A stretch of 35,618 nt of DNA from Cellulomonas rhizosphaerae (GCF_003470205.1 NZ_QWKP01000201.1:1-35618), one strand, 5' to 3'; shown: positions 7,088-15,361, counted from the first letter of the stretch. Numbers and translations are program-made. Notes: a model not told the origin generated them from the sequence alone.

Positions 7088-8542
7088 ATGACCACACTCA
7101 CCGCTCCCTCACCCGCGCGGACCTACCCGTCCCTGCGTGCGGCCTGGATCCCGATGGCCGCGCTCTGCCTCGCGTTCTTCGTCGAGATGGTGGACAACAC
7201 CCTGCTCACGATCGCGCTGCCGACGATCGGCCGGGACCTCGGCGCCGGCACCACTTCGCTCCAGTGGGTCACGGGCGCGTACTCGCTCACGTTCGGCGGG
7301 CTGCTGCTGACCGCGGGATCGGCGGCCGACCGGATCGGCCGCCGCCGCGTGCTGCTGTACGGGCTCGCGGCGTTCGGCCTCATCAGCCTCCTCGTCGTCG
7401 GCGTCTCCACCTCGGGCGAGCTCATCGCGCTGCGGGCGGCGCTCGGCATCGCCGCGGCCGCCATGGCGCCGATCACGAACTCGCTGGTGTTCCGCCTGTT
7501 CGACTCGCAGGAGCTCCGGATGCGCGCCATGACCGTGATGATCGTCGTCGGCATGAGCGGCTTCATCCTCGGGCCGCTGCTCGGCGGCACCGCGCTCGCG
7601 CACGTCGGCTGGCAGTGGCTGCTGCTGGTCAACGCGCCCATCGCGCTCATCGCCTGGCTCGGCGTGCGCAAAGGCGTCGCGGCCGACGACCCCGCCGGCC
7701 TCACGACCGACCGGCTCGACCTGCCCGGCTCGCTGCTCAGCATCACCACGATCGGCCTCGCCTGCTACACCGCGACGAGCGGCGTCGAGCACGGCTGGAC
7801 GTCGGCCTGGACCTGGGCCTCAGGCCTGGGCGCGGTCCTCGCGCTCGCGACCTTCGTCTGGCACGAGAAGCGCACTCCGGAGCCGATGCTCGACCTGACG
7901 CTGTTCCGCAACGGGATCGTCCGGGGTGCGAGCATCGCCCAGCTCGGCACCTCGATCGCCATGGCCGGCGTCATGTTCGGCCTGATCCTGCACTTCCAGT
8001 ACGCGTACGGGTGGAGCCCGGTGCGTGCCGGCCTGGCCAACCTGCCCCTGATCGTCACGATGATCGTCGCGACGCCGCTCTCGGAGGCACTCGCCAAGCG
8101 GTTCGGCCACCGGGTCGCGTGCCTCGTCGGCGCCGCCTTCCTCGCCGGGTCGCTCGTCGGGATGGCCTGGGGCGTCGAGCACGGCTACCTCGCCATCGCG
8201 TTCTTCATGGTCACGTTCACGTTCGGCCTCCGCACGGTGATGACGATCTGCGCGGTCGCCCTCGTCGAGGCCGTGCCCGAGAACCGCACCTCGCTCGGCG
8301 CCGCCCTGAACGACACCGCGCAGGAGGTCGGGTCGAGCGTCGGGACGGCGATCGTCGGCACGCTCATCGCCGTGCTCGTGACGACCGTGCTGCCGGACGG
8401 CGTGTGGGGCAGCGACCTCGTGGCGTCGTTCTTCCACGGTGAGCGCATCGTCTTCGTCTCGCTCGCCGTCGTCGTCGGCCTGGCCGTCGGCGCCGGATCG
8501 CTGTCCCTGAGCAGCTCGCGCTCGGTCGACGAGCACGCGTGA
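7088..8542 (+). CDS. MFS transporter, DHA2 (EmrB/QacA) family
   Basis: 484 residues, about 14 hydrophobic segments, preceded by AAGGA. Motif A of drug:proton antiporters is GSAADRIGRRRVLLYGL (~77-93). The first helix contains the acidic motif FVEMVDNTLLTIALPTI (~31-47), typical of DHA2 members, and the helix-5 region has GFILGPLLGG (~157-166). The likely role is proton-driven export of a toxic small molecule, released from repression when the ligand binds the neighbouring TetR protein. The substrate is unknown. A strong hairpin follows the stop. Confidence 0.93.
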   Translation: MTTLTAPSPARTYPSLRAAWIPMAALCLAFFVEMVDNTLLTIALPTIGRDLGAGTTSLQWVTGAYSLTFGGLLLTAGSAADRIGRRRVLLYGLAAFGLISLLVVGVSTSGELIALRAALGIAAAAMAPITNSLVFRLFDSQELRMRAMTVMIVVGMSGFILGPLLGGTALAHVGWQWLLLVNAPIALIAWLGVRKGVAADDPAGLTTDRLDLPGSLLSITTIGLACYTATSGVEHGWTSAWTWASGLGAVLALATFVWHEKRTPEPMLDLTLFRNGIVRGASIAQLGTSIAMAGVMFGLILHFQYAYGWSPVRAGLANLPLIVTMIVATPLSEALAKRFGHRVACLVGAAFLAGSLVGMAWGVEHGYLAIAFFMVTFTFGLRTVMTICAVALVEAVPENRTSLGAALNDTAQEVGSSVGTAIVGTLIAVLVTTVLPDGVWGSDLVASFFHGERIVFVSLAVVVGLAVGAGSLSLSSSRSVDEHA

Positions 8543-8551
8543 GGGAGCCCG

Positions 8552-8578
8552 GCCCGGGACGCTGATCGTGTCCCGGGC
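8552..8578. terminator. Terminator after the MFS gene
   Basis: GCCCGGGAC (8552-8560) and GTCCCGGGC (8570-8578) make a perfect 9-bp stem with a 9-base loop, starting 10 bases after the stop codon. Confidence 0.8.
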
Positions 8579-8604
8579 GAGATCGGGCCGCGAACCCGGC
8601 CCCA

Positions 8605-8646
8605 GGCGCCCCCGGCATCGGTAGATTCCCCCTGACCGGGGGCGCC
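8605..8646. promoter_or_regulatory. terD operon promoter inside an 11-bp inverted repeat
   Basis: GGCGCCCCCGG (8605-8615) and CCGGGGGCGCC (8636-8646) are perfect inverted repeats. The 20-base interval holds GGTAGATTCC, in which TAGATT (8622-8627) is a good -10 box 47 bases before the GTG of the first TerD gene. The arms could be a dyad operator or an intrinsic hairpin; which is unknown. Confidence 0.55.
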
Positions 8647-8674
8647 CTCGGCCCGGCCTCCGGAAGGGACCTCA

Positions 8675-9847
8675 GTGGACGAGCTCACCAAGGGCGCGAA
8701 CGCCCCGTTGCCCGCGACCCGCGTCACGCTCACGGTCGACGTCCCGGCACCCGTGGACCTCTCGGCGCTGCTCGTGACGGAGAGCGGGAAGGTCCGCTCC
8801 GACGCCGACTTCGTCTTCTACAACCAGCCCACCGGCCCCGGCGTCCGCTGCCTGCAGCCGGCGGCCGGGCAGCCGTGGCGGGTCGAGGTCGACCTCGTAG
8901 CCGTCCCCGCCGACATCCACGCGGTCCGGGTCGTCACCAGCCTCGACGACGCGACCTCGACGTTCGGTCGGGTGGGCCAGCCGGTCGCGCGCGTGGCTGA
9001 CGAGGCCGGGAACCCGCTGGTCAGCTTCGCCATGACCGATCTCGCGACGGAGAGCATCGTCGTCGCGGTCGAGCTGTACCGCCGCGCCGGGGCGTGGAAG
9101 GTGCGGGCCGTCGGGCAGGGCTATGCGGGCGGGCTCGCGGACCTCATCACCGACCACGGGGTGTCGGTCGAGGATGCAGCGGCACCGGCGGCCCCGGCAC
9201 CCGTACCGCCGCCTCCCGCGCCTGCGCCTGCTCCCGCCCCCGCACCCAGCGAGGTCCAGCTGACCAAGTCGCGCCCGGTGAGCCTGTCGAAGGGCCAGAA
9301 GGTCACGCTGACCAAGGACGGCGGCGTCGCGCTCACCATGATCCGGATGGGCCTGGGGTGGGACCCGGTCCGCAAGAAGGGCATGTTCGGCAGCCGCGAG
9401 GTGGAGATCGATCTCGACGCCTCCGCGATCCTGTTCGCCGGGTCCGACCCCGTCGACGTCGCGTTCTTCAACCAGCTCCGCACCCGGGACGGGTCCGTGC
9501 AGCACACGGGCGACAACCGGACGGGCGAGGGAGACGGCGACGACGAGACGATCCTCATCGACCTGACCCGCGTTCCGGTGCACGTCACGAGCGTGATGCT
9601 CGTCGTGACCTCCTACGAGGGCCACACGTTCGAGCAGGTGCAGAACGCCTTCTGCCGGCTGGTCGACCACACGAACGGGGCCGAGCTCGCGCGCTACACG
9701 CTGGCGGGTGGGATGCCGTTCACGGCCATCCTCATGGCGCGGGTGTACCGACAGGGCTCGGCGTGGAAGCTGCAGGCGGTGGGCGAGGGCATGCAGGCGC
9801 GCACTCCCATGGACGCGATCCCGTCTCTCGCCCGGTACCTGGGTTGA
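8675..9847 (+). CDS. TerD-TerD tandem-domain stress protein
   Basis: 390 residues from a GTG with GGAAGGG 6 bases upstream. The first TerD-like domain (~1-165) has DADFVFYNQPTGPG and AWKVRAVGQGYAGGL but lacks the acidic calcium loop. A Pro/Ala linker (~168-190) follows. The second TerD domain (~195-390) is canonical: IRMGLGWDP, EVEIDLDASAILF, and the calcium-binding GDNRTGEGDGDDE (residues 279-291), then VQNAFCRLVD and WKLQAVGEGM. TerD proteins bind calcium and act in tellurite, phage and envelope-stress resistance complexes. The downstream TerD fusion overlaps its stop codon, so the two are cotranscribed and probably translationally coupled. Confidence 0.93.
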   Translation: MDELTKGANAPLPATRVTLTVDVPAPVDLSALLVTESGKVRSDADFVFYNQPTGPGVRCLQPAAGQPWRVEVDLVAVPADIHAVRVVTSLDDATSTFGRVGQPVARVADEAGNPLVSFAMTDLATESIVVAVELYRRAGAWKVRAVGQGYAGGLADLITDHGVSVEDAAAPAAPAPVPPPPAPAPAPAPAPSEVQLTKSRPVSLSKGQKVTLTKDGGVALTMIRMGLGWDPVRKKGMFGSREVEIDLDASAILFAGSDPVDVAFFNQLRTRDGSVQHTGDNRTGEGDGDDETILIDLTRVPVHVTSVMLVVTSYEGHTFEQVQNAFCRLVDHTNGAELARYTLAGGMPFTAILMARVYRQGSAWKLQAVGEGMQARTPMDAIPSLARYLG

Positions 9848-11436
9848 GCTCGCTCGAGCTCGCGAAGGGGCAGAACGTCCCGTGGCCGCACGCCGGCGCG
9901 CTCCTCGAGGTCGCGGGCTCGTCGGTCGCCGGGTGCGACGTCTCGGTGCTGCTCGTCGACGAGGGGCGTCGGGCAGCCTCGTCGGGCGACTTCGTCTTCT
10001 CCGACGCGCCTGCGGCACCAGGCGCAACGCTCGAGCCGGGGACACCCGCGCGCGTGCGGCTCGACCTCGCGGCGATCCCGGCGCGCGTGCACGCCGCGCT
10101 CTGCCTGATCAGTGTCGACGCGCACCGACCGCCGCTCGGCGACCTGCCGCAGATCACTGCGGTGTTGCGCAGCGACGACGGTGCCGAGCGAGCGCGGTTC
10201 GCGCTGGCCGGGCTCACCAGCGAGCACGCCGTCGTCGCCGTCGAGGTCTACCGGCGCGGCGCGGGGTGGAAGCTCAGGGCGATCGGCCAGGGGTACGACG
10301 GCGGCCTCGCGCAGGCGCTGTCCGAGCACGGGCTCGAGGTGGACCAGGCCCCCGCCGGTCCACCGCCGCCCCCGCCCCCGGGAACCGCCGACGGCGAGCG
10401 GCTCCTGCGGCAGGCGTCCGCGATCTTCGAGGACGCCGCGCGGTCGACCGCCGGGCTCCGCTCCAGCGTCGACTACGCCGACCGTCGCCGCGACGAGGCC
10501 CTCGCCGCGATCGTCGCCGACCCCCGGCTGCGCTCGGGCCCGGCCCATCAGCAGGCGGCCGCCGCGGCCGAGGGCGAGCACGCCGACCTCGTCCGTCGGG
10601 CCCGCGAGCGGCACGACGACGACCTGCGCCAGCTGTCGGCCGAGCTCGGCGACTACGAGGCGCGCCTCCCGGCCGCCATGGCGCCGTGGACCTCGTCGGC
10701 CTGGCGCGGCTGGCGCCCACCGGCGCTGCCAGCACCCGCCGTCCGCGTCGGCGACCTGCACGTGGCCGAGGCCCCGTGGCTGCGCCTGCCGATGCTCCTG
10801 GGGCTCCCGCTGCCGCGCGCCCTGTGGATCGACACCGCGACCGGCCCCGGCGGGGTCGCCGTGCGCAACGTCCGCTCTCTCGTGACGCGGCTGCTCGCGG
10901 CCTACCCGGCGGGCGGGCTCGAGGTTCTCGTCATCGACCTCGGCCGCGCCCTCGCACCGGCCCTGACCCCGCTCGCACAGCCCGGGAGCCGCGTCATGAC
11001 GACGCCCGCGGCGACGTCGGCCGCGGCCGCCCGGGAGGTGCTGGACGCGCTCGTGCGCCGGGTCGACCTGGTGCAGATGGCCCGCTCCGGCAACGCGATG
11101 GACGCGCTCGACGGCGACCGGGCCGACCGCCTCCTCGTCGTGCACGACTTCCCGACGGCGTTCGACGACGCCGCCGTGGGGAGGGTGCGTCACCTGGTCG
11201 ACGAGGGCCCCTCGGCCGGCGTCCAGGTCCTGCTCACCGGCGAGCACAGCCCCGTCCTGGACGGCAGCCCGCTCGTCTCCACCCTGTTCCGCGAGTCCCT
11301 GCGGCTCCCGCTCGAGCCCGACGACCACATCGCCGACGCGTGGACGGGCACGTCGTGGCGGTTCACGCCGGACCTCGGACCGGACGACGCGGGCATGCTC
11401 GACGGCGTCCTGCGGTCGGCGGCGGGTACGGGCTGA
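9844..11436 (+). CDS. TerD domain fused to coiled coil and degenerate FtsK-like ATPase domain
   Basis: 530 residues if started at the TTG (9844) that overlaps the preceding TGA; this gives MSSLELAKGQNVPW, aligning with the starts of the other TerD proteins here. Order: calcium-loop-lacking TerD domain (~1-167, ending LRAIGQGYDGGLAQALSEHGLEV); Pro-rich hinge (~172-180); charged alpha-helical region (~183-275); alpha/beta domain (~300-530). The last reads like an FtsK/SpoIIIE P-loop domain: GLEVLVIDLGR, RLLVVHDFP (430-437), AGVQVLLTGE, LFRESLRLPL. Yet the P-loop position (332-340, ATGPGGVAV) lacks the G-K-S/T lysine, and the Walker B has HD in place of DE. ATP hydrolysis therefore looks unlikely. 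Confidence 0.8.
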   Translation: MSSLELAKGQNVPWPHAGALLEVAGSSVAGCDVSVLLVDEGRRAASSGDFVFSDAPAAPGATLEPGTPARVRLDLAAIPARVHAALCLISVDAHRPPLGDLPQITAVLRSDDGAERARFALAGLTSEHAVVAVEVYRRGAGWKLRAIGQGYDGGLAQALSEHGLEVDQAPAGPPPPPPPGTADGERLLRQASAIFEDAARSTAGLRSSVDYADRRRDEALAAIVADPRLRSGPAHQQAAAAAEGEHADLVRRARERHDDDLRQLSAELGDYEARLPAAMAPWTSSAWRGWRPPALPAPAVRVGDLHVAEAPWLRLPMLLGLPLPRALWIDTATGPGGVAVRNVRSLVTRLLAAYPAGGLEVLVIDLGRALAPALTPLAQPGSRVMTTPAATSAAAAREVLDALVRRVDLVQMARSGNAMDALDGDRADRLLVVHDFPTAFDDAAVGRVRHLVDEGPSAGVQVLLTGEHSPVLDGSPLVSTLFRESLRLPLEPDDHIADAWTGTSWRFTPDLGPDDAGMLDGVLRSAAGTG

Positions 11437-11457
11437 CCATCGCTCGCCCGTCTTCGC

Positions 11458-11463
11458 TACGTT
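11458..11463 (+). promoter_or_regulatory. -10 box for leaderless SDR transcript
   Basis: TACGTT ends 6 bases before the ATG at 11470 and only 22 bases past the TerD-FtsK stop, so the SDR gene can be transcribed on its own. Confidence 0.6.
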
Positions 11464-11469
11464 GACCGG

Positions 11470-12135
11470 ATGCCACTGGCACTGATCACGGGCGCCGCAC
11501 GCGCCACCAGCATCGCCGCGGGGATCGTCCCGCGGCTCACCGCCGACGGCTGGCAGGTCGTCACGAGCGACCTCACGGACGTCGACTACCCGTGCGACCT
11601 GGCGAGGCCCGAGGGCCCTGACGAGCTCGTCGCCGCGGTCGTCCGCGACCGAGGACCGATCGACGCGCTCGTCCTCAGCCACGCCCACGACGTCGAGAGC
11701 GGCATCCTCGACACCACGGCCGAGAGCTTCGACCAGCACACGGCGATCAACGCCCGCGCGAGCCTGCTGCTCATCGCCGCCTTCGCGCGGCAGGCACCGC
11801 CCGAGGGCGGAGCGATCGTGGCGCTCACGAGCGACCACACGACGGGCAACCTCCCCTACGGGGCGTCGAAGGGAGCGCTCGACCGGATCGTCATCTCGGC
11901 GGCGCGCGAGCTCGGTCCGCGGCAGATCTCGGCCAACGTGGTCAACCCCGGGCCGATCGACACCGGATGGATCGACGACGACCTGCGCGCGGCACTGATC
12001 CCTGCCCACCCGCTGGGGCGCCTGGGGACTCCGGGGGACATCGCGGCGATCGTCTCGTTCCTCGTCTCCCCCGAGGGGCGCTGGGTCTCGGGCCAGCTCC
12101 TCCAGACCGACGGCGGCTTCTCGGCCCGTTTCTGA
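11470..12135 (+). CDS. Short-chain dehydrogenase/reductase (SDR)
   Basis: 221 residues, a little short for a classical SDR (~250). It starts ALITGAARATSIAAGI; the Rossmann glycine pattern is atypical because the usual TGxxxGxG second glycine is replaced. The active site is intact: Ser in VALTSDHT (~118) and the Tyr/Lys pair in YGASKGAL (~131-138). NPGPIDTGW and GTPGDIAAIVSFLVSPEGRWVSGQLLQTDGGF are standard C-terminal SDR phrases. It should be an NAD(P)H-dependent oxidoreductase of unknown substrate. It may read as independent of the TerD operon upstream. Confidence 0.9.
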   Translation: MPLALITGAARATSIAAGIVPRLTADGWQVVTSDLTDVDYPCDLARPEGPDELVAAVVRDRGPIDALVLSHAHDVESGILDTTAESFDQHTAINARASLLLIAAFARQAPPEGGAIVALTSDHTTGNLPYGASKGALDRIVISAARELGPRQISANVVNPGPIDTGWIDDDLRAALIPAHPLGRLGTPGDIAAIVSFLVSPEGRWVSGQLLQTDGGFSARF

Positions 12136-12218
12136 CTGCTGGTGTCCGATCAGAGTCGGGCCGTTCGTGAACAAGGTGAGCAGCGGCCAGCGAGGCCGCC
12201 CGACAAGGAGGCAACACC

Positions 12219-12581
12219 ATGGCCCGGTACCTGATCTCGTTCAACGACGGCGCGATGGACCACATCCCCGACGAGGACTGGCCCGCCGTGGGTGCGGAGT
12301 CGCACGCCGTGATGCGGGAAGCCGTCGAGGCCGGCGTGTGGGTGTTCGCCGGCGGCCTGGAACGGCAGCGGGCGAGCGTCGTCGGGACCGACGGCGTGGT
12401 CACCGACGGCCCGTACCCGGAGACCAAGGAGGTCGTCGGCGGGTTCGCGGTCGTCGAGGTGGCCAGCCGCGAGGAGGCGCTCGCGTGGGCGGCCAAGATC
12501 GCCGCCGGCTGCCGCTGCGCCCAGGAGGTCCGCGAGCTCATGCCGGACTCCGAGACGGATGCGTTCCTCGCTGGTCGGTGA
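12219..12581 (+). CDS. YCII-related (DGPF domain) protein
   Basis: 120 residues with AAGGAGG 7 bases before the ATG. The family core is visible as MARYLISFNDG...WVFAGGLERQRASVVGTDGVVTDGPYPETKEVVGGFAVVEVASREEALAWAAKIAAGCRCAQEVRELMP. YCII proteins fold like ferredoxin-like dimers with a His/Asp pocket; some are linked to sigma factor systems, but no function can be assigned here. The 83-base gap upstream holds only its leader. Confidence 0.88.
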   Translation: MARYLISFNDGAMDHIPDEDWPAVGAESHAVMREAVEAGVWVFAGGLERQRASVVGTDGVVTDGPYPETKEVVGGFAVVEVASREEALAWAAKIAAGCRCAQEVRELMPDSETDAFLAGR

Positions 12582-12624
12582 CGTCGCCGAGCTCGGGATG
12601 CCGCCGCCCTCCCCTCGTCGCGCG

Positions 12625-12630
12625 TAGCGT
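12625..12630 (+). promoter_or_regulatory. -10 box for leaderless YqeB-like gene
   Basis: TAGCGT lies 7 bases before the ATG at 12638; no Shine-Dalgarno is present there. Confidence 0.5.
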
Positions 12631-12637
12631 GGTCGCG

Positions 12638-13132
12638 ATGACCGAGGACCCCTCGACCCGCACGGTCGGCGGCTTCGACCGCGCCGGCCGCACCTGGGTC
12701 CTCGCGCTGTTCGGCGTCGGGGGCGTCGCGGTCGGCGCGATCCTGCCGCCGCTCGCCCGCTGGGCCGCCGAGCTGCCGTGGGTGCCGTTCGAGGGGCCGA
12801 TCCGGCTGCTCGGCTCTTTCGACGACGCCTGGTTGGTGTGGGGACGGCCGGTGCTCGGGCTCGCAGCCGGGCTCGCGTTCGCGGCGTGGGTCGTCGTCAG
12901 CTCCGCCGTGCTGGAGATCGGGCCCGGGCAGATCCAGGTGCGTCGCCGCGGGCAGGTCGAGCGGGTGATCGAGCGGGGCACGGTGGCGGCGGTCTACCCG
13001 CGCGGCGCGAAGGTCGTCATCGAGACCGAGAGCGGCCGGAAGGTCCTCGAGGACGACGTCGAGGGCGACAAGGCGGCGATCCGCGGCGCGTTCGTCGACC
13101 AGGGCTACCCGTGGGAGGGGCCGCTGAAGTGA
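12638..13132 (+). CDS. YqeB-like membrane protein
   Basis: 164 residues from an ATG that follows a -10 box without a ribosome site. Two membrane helices (~20-43 and ~69-92) are followed by a soluble domain: SSAVLEIGPGQIQVRRRGQVERVIERGTVAAVYPRGAKVVIETESGRKVLEDDVEGDKAAIRGAFVDQGYPWEG. The layout, helix pair then a PH-like beta domain ending D-x-G-Y-P-W, is that of the actinobacterial and bacillar YqeB family. Function unknown. A start further upstream is ruled out by lack of family sequence. Confidence 0.78.
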   Translation: MTEDPSTRTVGGFDRAGRTWVLALFGVGGVAVGAILPPLARWAAELPWVPFEGPIRLLGSFDDAWLVWGRPVLGLAAGLAFAAWVVVSSAVLEIGPGQIQVRRRGQVERVIERGTVAAVYPRGAKVVIETESGRKVLEDDVEGDKAAIRGAFVDQGYPWEGPLK

Positions 13133-13215
13133 TCGGCCCGTGACGGTCGACGCGACACGTATTTCGGACACCTGACGCAGGCTCCTCATGGGGGTCGCCG
13201 ACTCTCGAGGTGCTC

Positions 13216-14181
13216 ATGAACGGCTGGGCGCGTGCACGATGGGGCCAGGTCGCGCTGCTCGGGGGCGCCGCAGCGCTGTACTTCACGCTGCTCGAGGTCT
13301 ACGACAGCACCACCAGCTCCCAGAGCTGCCTCGACGAGCCCGCCGACGGTTGCCTGACGAGCCGGTGGTTCTCGATCTGGGCGGCGATGGCCATCGTCAG
13401 CGCGCTGATCTGGTGCGAGGTCCTGCGCATCGGCCTTCGCCGCCTTCGCCGGACGCCCGGCGCCACGAGCGCCGCCGCCGTCGTGTGCTACCTCGCGGTC
13501 GCGGCAGCCGCGACGTGGTTCATCCGATCGGCGACGAGCCGTGCGTCCTTCCTCGGTGACGCTCCCGTCGTCGGTGCGGTCGTCTTCCCGCTCCTGGCGC
13601 TGGGCTGGCTCACCGCGGCCCCGTGGACGCTGCTGGTGTGGCACGCACGCGACAAGCACGCCGGGGTCGCCCGTGCCGTGGACGACGTCGGGCCACCGCG
13701 CTGGGACGCGACGGGGAGCAGCGTCGACGTCGACGCCGACGCGGTCCGGGCCGCGACGGGAACCCTGCGCACAGCCTGGGGCACGATCGAGGCGTCGGCG
13801 CTCGCCTTCGCGGTCGTCCTCTCGACCGTGGTCCTGAACACCGGGACGCTGCGGCTCGCCGCACTCGGGTCCGGCGCCGCGACCGACGCGGAGGCACCGG
13901 CAGTGTTCGTCCTGGCCTACGGGGCGTTCTTCGCCGCCGTCGCCGCTGCCTTGATCGCGCCGCTGGCCGTGCCCTGGCGCAACGAAGCGGTGCGGCTGGT
14001 CGATCGAGCGCTCGGGGAGCCGACGACCGGCGTCCCCACCGCCGAGTACGTCGCGACTCGCGAGCGGTTCCTCGGCCACCTCGGGCTCCGGACGGGCGTC
14101 CTGCGATCGCCGATCACGGCGCTGAGCGTCCTGGCACCGTTCGCGACGGCCTTCGTCACCGCCGTCGTCCCGACGGGATGA
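13216..14181 (+). CDS. Multi-pass membrane protein of unknown function
   Basis: 321 residues from the ATG at 13216, which has GAGG 5 bases upstream; a GTG two codons earlier is the alternative. I count about seven hydrophobic segments (near residues 8-24, 50-70, 88-106, 120-143, 195-215, 233-260 and 300-318). Short soluble loops include DDVGPPRWDATGSSVDVDADAVRAATGTLRTAW. No motif that I recognise is present, and no enzyme or transporter signature is visible. It sits upstream of, and on the same strand as, the glyoxalase/HxlR pair but has a separate promoter region downstream of it. Confidence 0.75.
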   Translation: MNGWARARWGQVALLGGAAALYFTLLEVYDSTTSSQSCLDEPADGCLTSRWFSIWAAMAIVSALIWCEVLRIGLRRLRRTPGATSAAAVVCYLAVAAAATWFIRSATSRASFLGDAPVVGAVVFPLLALGWLTAAPWTLLVWHARDKHAGVARAVDDVGPPRWDATGSSVDVDADAVRAATGTLRTAWGTIEASALAFAVVLSTVVLNTGTLRLAALGSGAATDAEAPAVFVLAYGAFFAAVAAALIAPLAVPWRNEAVRLVDRALGEPTTGVPTAEYVATRERFLGHLGLRTGVLRSPITALSVLAPFATAFVTAVVPTG

Positions 14182-14195
14182 CTCGGGCCGCACCC

Positions 14196-14225
14196 TTGAC
14201 AGGGCTACTTGCTTTTTGCAAGTGT
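14196..14225 (+). promoter_or_regulatory. Promoter and HxlR operator for the glyoxalase/HxlR pair
   Basis: TTGACA (14196-14201) is followed 18 bases later by AAGTGT (14220-14225), a fair -10. Between them lies the perfect palindrome ACTTGC-TTTTT-GCAAGT (14207-14223). An operator in the promoter spacer, just ahead of an HxlR-type regulator gene, indicates autorepression of the pair. Confidence 0.75.
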
Positions 14226-14268
14226 GGGCATCGTCGAAGTAGCCGGATCCCACGAGAGCGAGACCATC

Positions 14269-14703
14269 ATGACCGCGATGTTCGTCAACCTGCCGGTGAC
14301 CGACCTGGATCGCGCCAAGGCGTTCTACACGGCGCTCGGGTTCACCATCAACCCGCAGTTCACCGACCACAACGCGGCCTGCGTGATCGTGGAGGAGGAC
14401 CACAGCTACTTCATGATCCTGGTCCGCGAGTACTTCCAGACGTTCACCGACCTGCCGATCGGCGACCCGAAGTCGAACCCCTCGGTGTCGACCGCGATCT
14501 TCCTCGACAGCCGGGAGGCCGTCGACGCGACCGTCACGGACGGCCTCGCCGCGGGCGGGTCCGAAGACCGACCCGCCTCCGACTACGGCTTCATGTACCA
14601 GCGCCAGCTCGCCGACCCCGACGGCAACATCCTCGAGTTCGGCTGGATGGACCCCGTCGCCGCCGCCCAGGGGCCCGAGGCGTTCGCGGACCAGCAGGCC
14701 TGA
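14269..14703 (+). CDS. VOC (glyoxalase/bleomycin resistance) family protein
   Basis: 144 residues. The VOC fold shows as MFVNLPVTDLDRAKAFYTALGFTINPQFTDHNAACVIVEEDHSYFMIL, then a second beta-alpha-beta unit ending RQLADPDGNILEFGWMDP, which supplies the metal-binding Glu. Members bind a divalent metal and act on small electrophiles or sequester antibiotics. The gene is the first of a two-gene unit: its TGA shares an A with the ATG of the HxlR gene. Substrate unknown. Confidence 0.9.
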   Translation: MTAMFVNLPVTDLDRAKAFYTALGFTINPQFTDHNAACVIVEEDHSYFMILVREYFQTFTDLPIGDPKSNPSVSTAIFLDSREAVDATVTDGLAAGGSEDRPASDYGFMYQRQLADPDGNILEFGWMDPVAAAQGPEAFADQQA

Positions 14704-15344
14704 TGGCTGCACGCGAGTACGGCCAGTACTGCGGCGTCACGCGAGCTCTCGAGCTCGTGGGCGAGCGCTGGGCCCTGCTCGTCGTCCGCGACCTGCTCGT
14801 CGGGCCGCGCCGCTACGGCGAGCTCGCCGCGGGCCTGCCCCGCATCCCGAGCAACATCCTGGCGGCGCGGCTGAAGGACCTGCAGGCCGCCGGGATCATC
14901 CGGCGGGTGCCCCGCTCGCGCGTCATCATCTACGAGCTGACCCCCTACGGGTACGAGCTCGAGCCGGTGGTGCTGGCGCTCGGTGCCTGGGGCTTCAAGG
15001 CGATGGGCGATCCGCGCGAGGAGCAGGTCATCACGCCCGACTCGATGACCATGGCTCTGCGCACGGCCTTCCAGCCGGAGGTGGCGGCCGGCCTGCCCGC
15101 CACCGCCTACGCGGCGCACCTCGGGCCGGCCGAGCTCCTGGTCCGGGTGGACGGTCCGAGCCTCGTGGTCACGCGCGGGGACGGGCCGGTCGACCTGGCC
15201 TTCGCCGCGGGCCCGGACATCCGTCGACTCATCTCGGGCGAGCTCGCACCCGACCGCGCGATCGCGACCGGCGTGGTCGAGGTGCTGCGCGGGCGCGGCG
15301 ACCTGCTCGACCGGTTCGCAAGCACGTTCCACCTGGCGGCGTGA
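14703..15344 (+). CDS. HxlR-type winged-helix regulator with C-terminal SCP2-like domain
   Basis: 213 residues. The HxlR winged helix spans ~1-95: YCGVTRALELVGERWALLVVRDLLVGPRRYGELAAGLPRIPSNILAARLKDLQAAGIIRRV, including the conserved G-E-R-W and N-I-L. Ordinary HxlR proteins end near residue 110-120; here ~100 further residues (DSMTMALRTAFQP...DLAFAAGPDIRRLISGELAPDRAI) resemble an SCP2/sterol-carrier-like fold that may bind a hydrophobic effector. The ATG overlaps the stop of the glyoxalase gene. The ACTTGC/GCAAGT palindrome upstream of the pair is its probable operator. Confidence 0.9.
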   Translation: MAAREYGQYCGVTRALELVGERWALLVVRDLLVGPRRYGELAAGLPRIPSNILAARLKDLQAAGIIRRVPRSRVIIYELTPYGYELEPVVLALGAWGFKAMGDPREEQVITPDSMTMALRTAFQPEVAAGLPATAYAAHLGPAELLVRVDGPSLVVTRGDGPVDLAFAAGPDIRRLISGELAPDRAIATGVVEVLRGRGDLLDRFASTFHLAA

Positions 15345-15361
15345 GTGTCGGAGGTCGCTCG

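Noticed and set aside
10843..10863. A working P-loop in the TerD-FtsK fusion
   Set aside because: The translation GPGGVAV has no lysine, so I did not call it an active ATPase.
9694..12174. 826-residue minus-strand frame over the TerD-FtsK and SDR genes
   Set aside because: Spans several well-supported plus-strand genes and reads as low-complexity; typical of high-GC DNA.
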